5,781 nucleotides of DNA, taken from assembly GCA_937910975.1 (NCBI GenBank), contig CALEMZ010000002.1:1-5781 (forward strand), read 5' to 3'. Shown here in pieces: positions 5,659 through 5,781 of the stretch. Source of the stretch: an uncultured Pseudorhodobacter sp. (GTDB lineage: Bacteria; Pseudomonadota; Alphaproteobacteria; Rhodobacterales; Rhodobacteraceae). Both the position numbers and the translations under genes were made by a program. Every line of letters starts with the position of its first letter. Positions within the stretch are counted from its first letter, which is position 1. The notes under the pieces are model-generated. The model had not been told where the DNA came from, ran no database searches, and saw nothing but the letters and a program-made list of their open reading frames with translations.

Positions 5659-5781
5659 ATGGACACGCAAGGAAAATCTCGTTTCGCCAAGCTGCTGCAC
5701 CACCGCGCCGCCAGCCTTGCAAAGGGTGATCCGGTTGCCCCGCCCATCGTTTCGGCCACCACCTATCACCTGCCCGAGGTC
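5659..5781 (+). CDS. Cys/Met-metabolism PLP-dependent enzyme, N-terminal fragment
   Basis: Only 41 residues are present before the window ends. The frame opens MDTQGKSRFAKLLHHR and continues with GDPVAPPIVSATTYHLP (23-39). The PPI-x-x-TTY pattern is characteristic of the start of the trans-sulfuration family (cystathionine gamma-synthase, cystathionine gamma-lyase, O-acetylhomoserine sulfhydrylase, methionine gamma-lyase). The PLP lysine and all specificity residues lie outside, so the exact reaction cannot be named. AAAGGG (5647-5652), at the very end of aroA, lies six bases before the ATG, and only three bases separate the two genes, so it is very likely co-transcribed with aroA. Confidence 0.8.
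   Translation, partial: MDTQGKSRFAKLLHHRAASLAKGDPVAPPIVSATTYHLPEV

Overview
The window looks like the chromosome of an alphaproteobacterium, most likely a Rhodobacteraceae (Roseobacter-type) species. This is inferred from the GC-rich sequence, the protein sequences, a run of deformylase genes beside fmt, and an EPSP synthase of the Agrobacterium CP4 type. No species is claimed. The genes are tightly packed. There are no rRNA or tRNA genes, IS elements, CRISPR arrays or phage genes, and no gene-free stretch over 200 bases.

Left half, minus strand (1-2220): a four-gene unit read right to left. It holds a canonical peptide deformylase (2220-1699), a second deformylase (1699-1217), a third deformylase-like protein (1220-726), and methionyl-tRNA formyltransferase fmt, whose 3' end runs off the window at base 1. 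The first three genes overlap by 1 and 4 bases. A 43-base gap with a perfect 7-bp hairpin precedes fmt. Fmt formylates initiator Met-tRNA and deformylases remove the formyl group from new proteins, so the unit puts both halves of the N-formylmethionine cycle together. The third deformylase-like protein has lost two catalytic-site residues (metal-ligand Cys to Ser, and HExxH Glu to Gln), yet it has an intact frame and a strong ribosome binding site.

Centre (2221-4117): a 191-base divergent intergenic region precedes a plus-strand pair. These are a PatB/MalY-family PLP-dependent C-S beta-lyase or aminotransferase (2412-3584) and a membrane-anchored YkuD-fold L,D-transpeptidase-type protein (3581-4117). 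They overlap by ATGA.

Right (4118-5781): a 194-base spacer carries a short inverted repeat and a doubtful 22-codon ORF. It is followed by aroA (class II EPSP synthase, shikimate pathway) and, 3 bases later, the start of a Cys/Met-metabolism PLP-dependent enzyme that runs off the right edge.

No new multi-gene defence or mobile system is visible. The most unusual item is the probable pseudo-enzyme paralogue of peptide deformylase between active deformylases and fmt.
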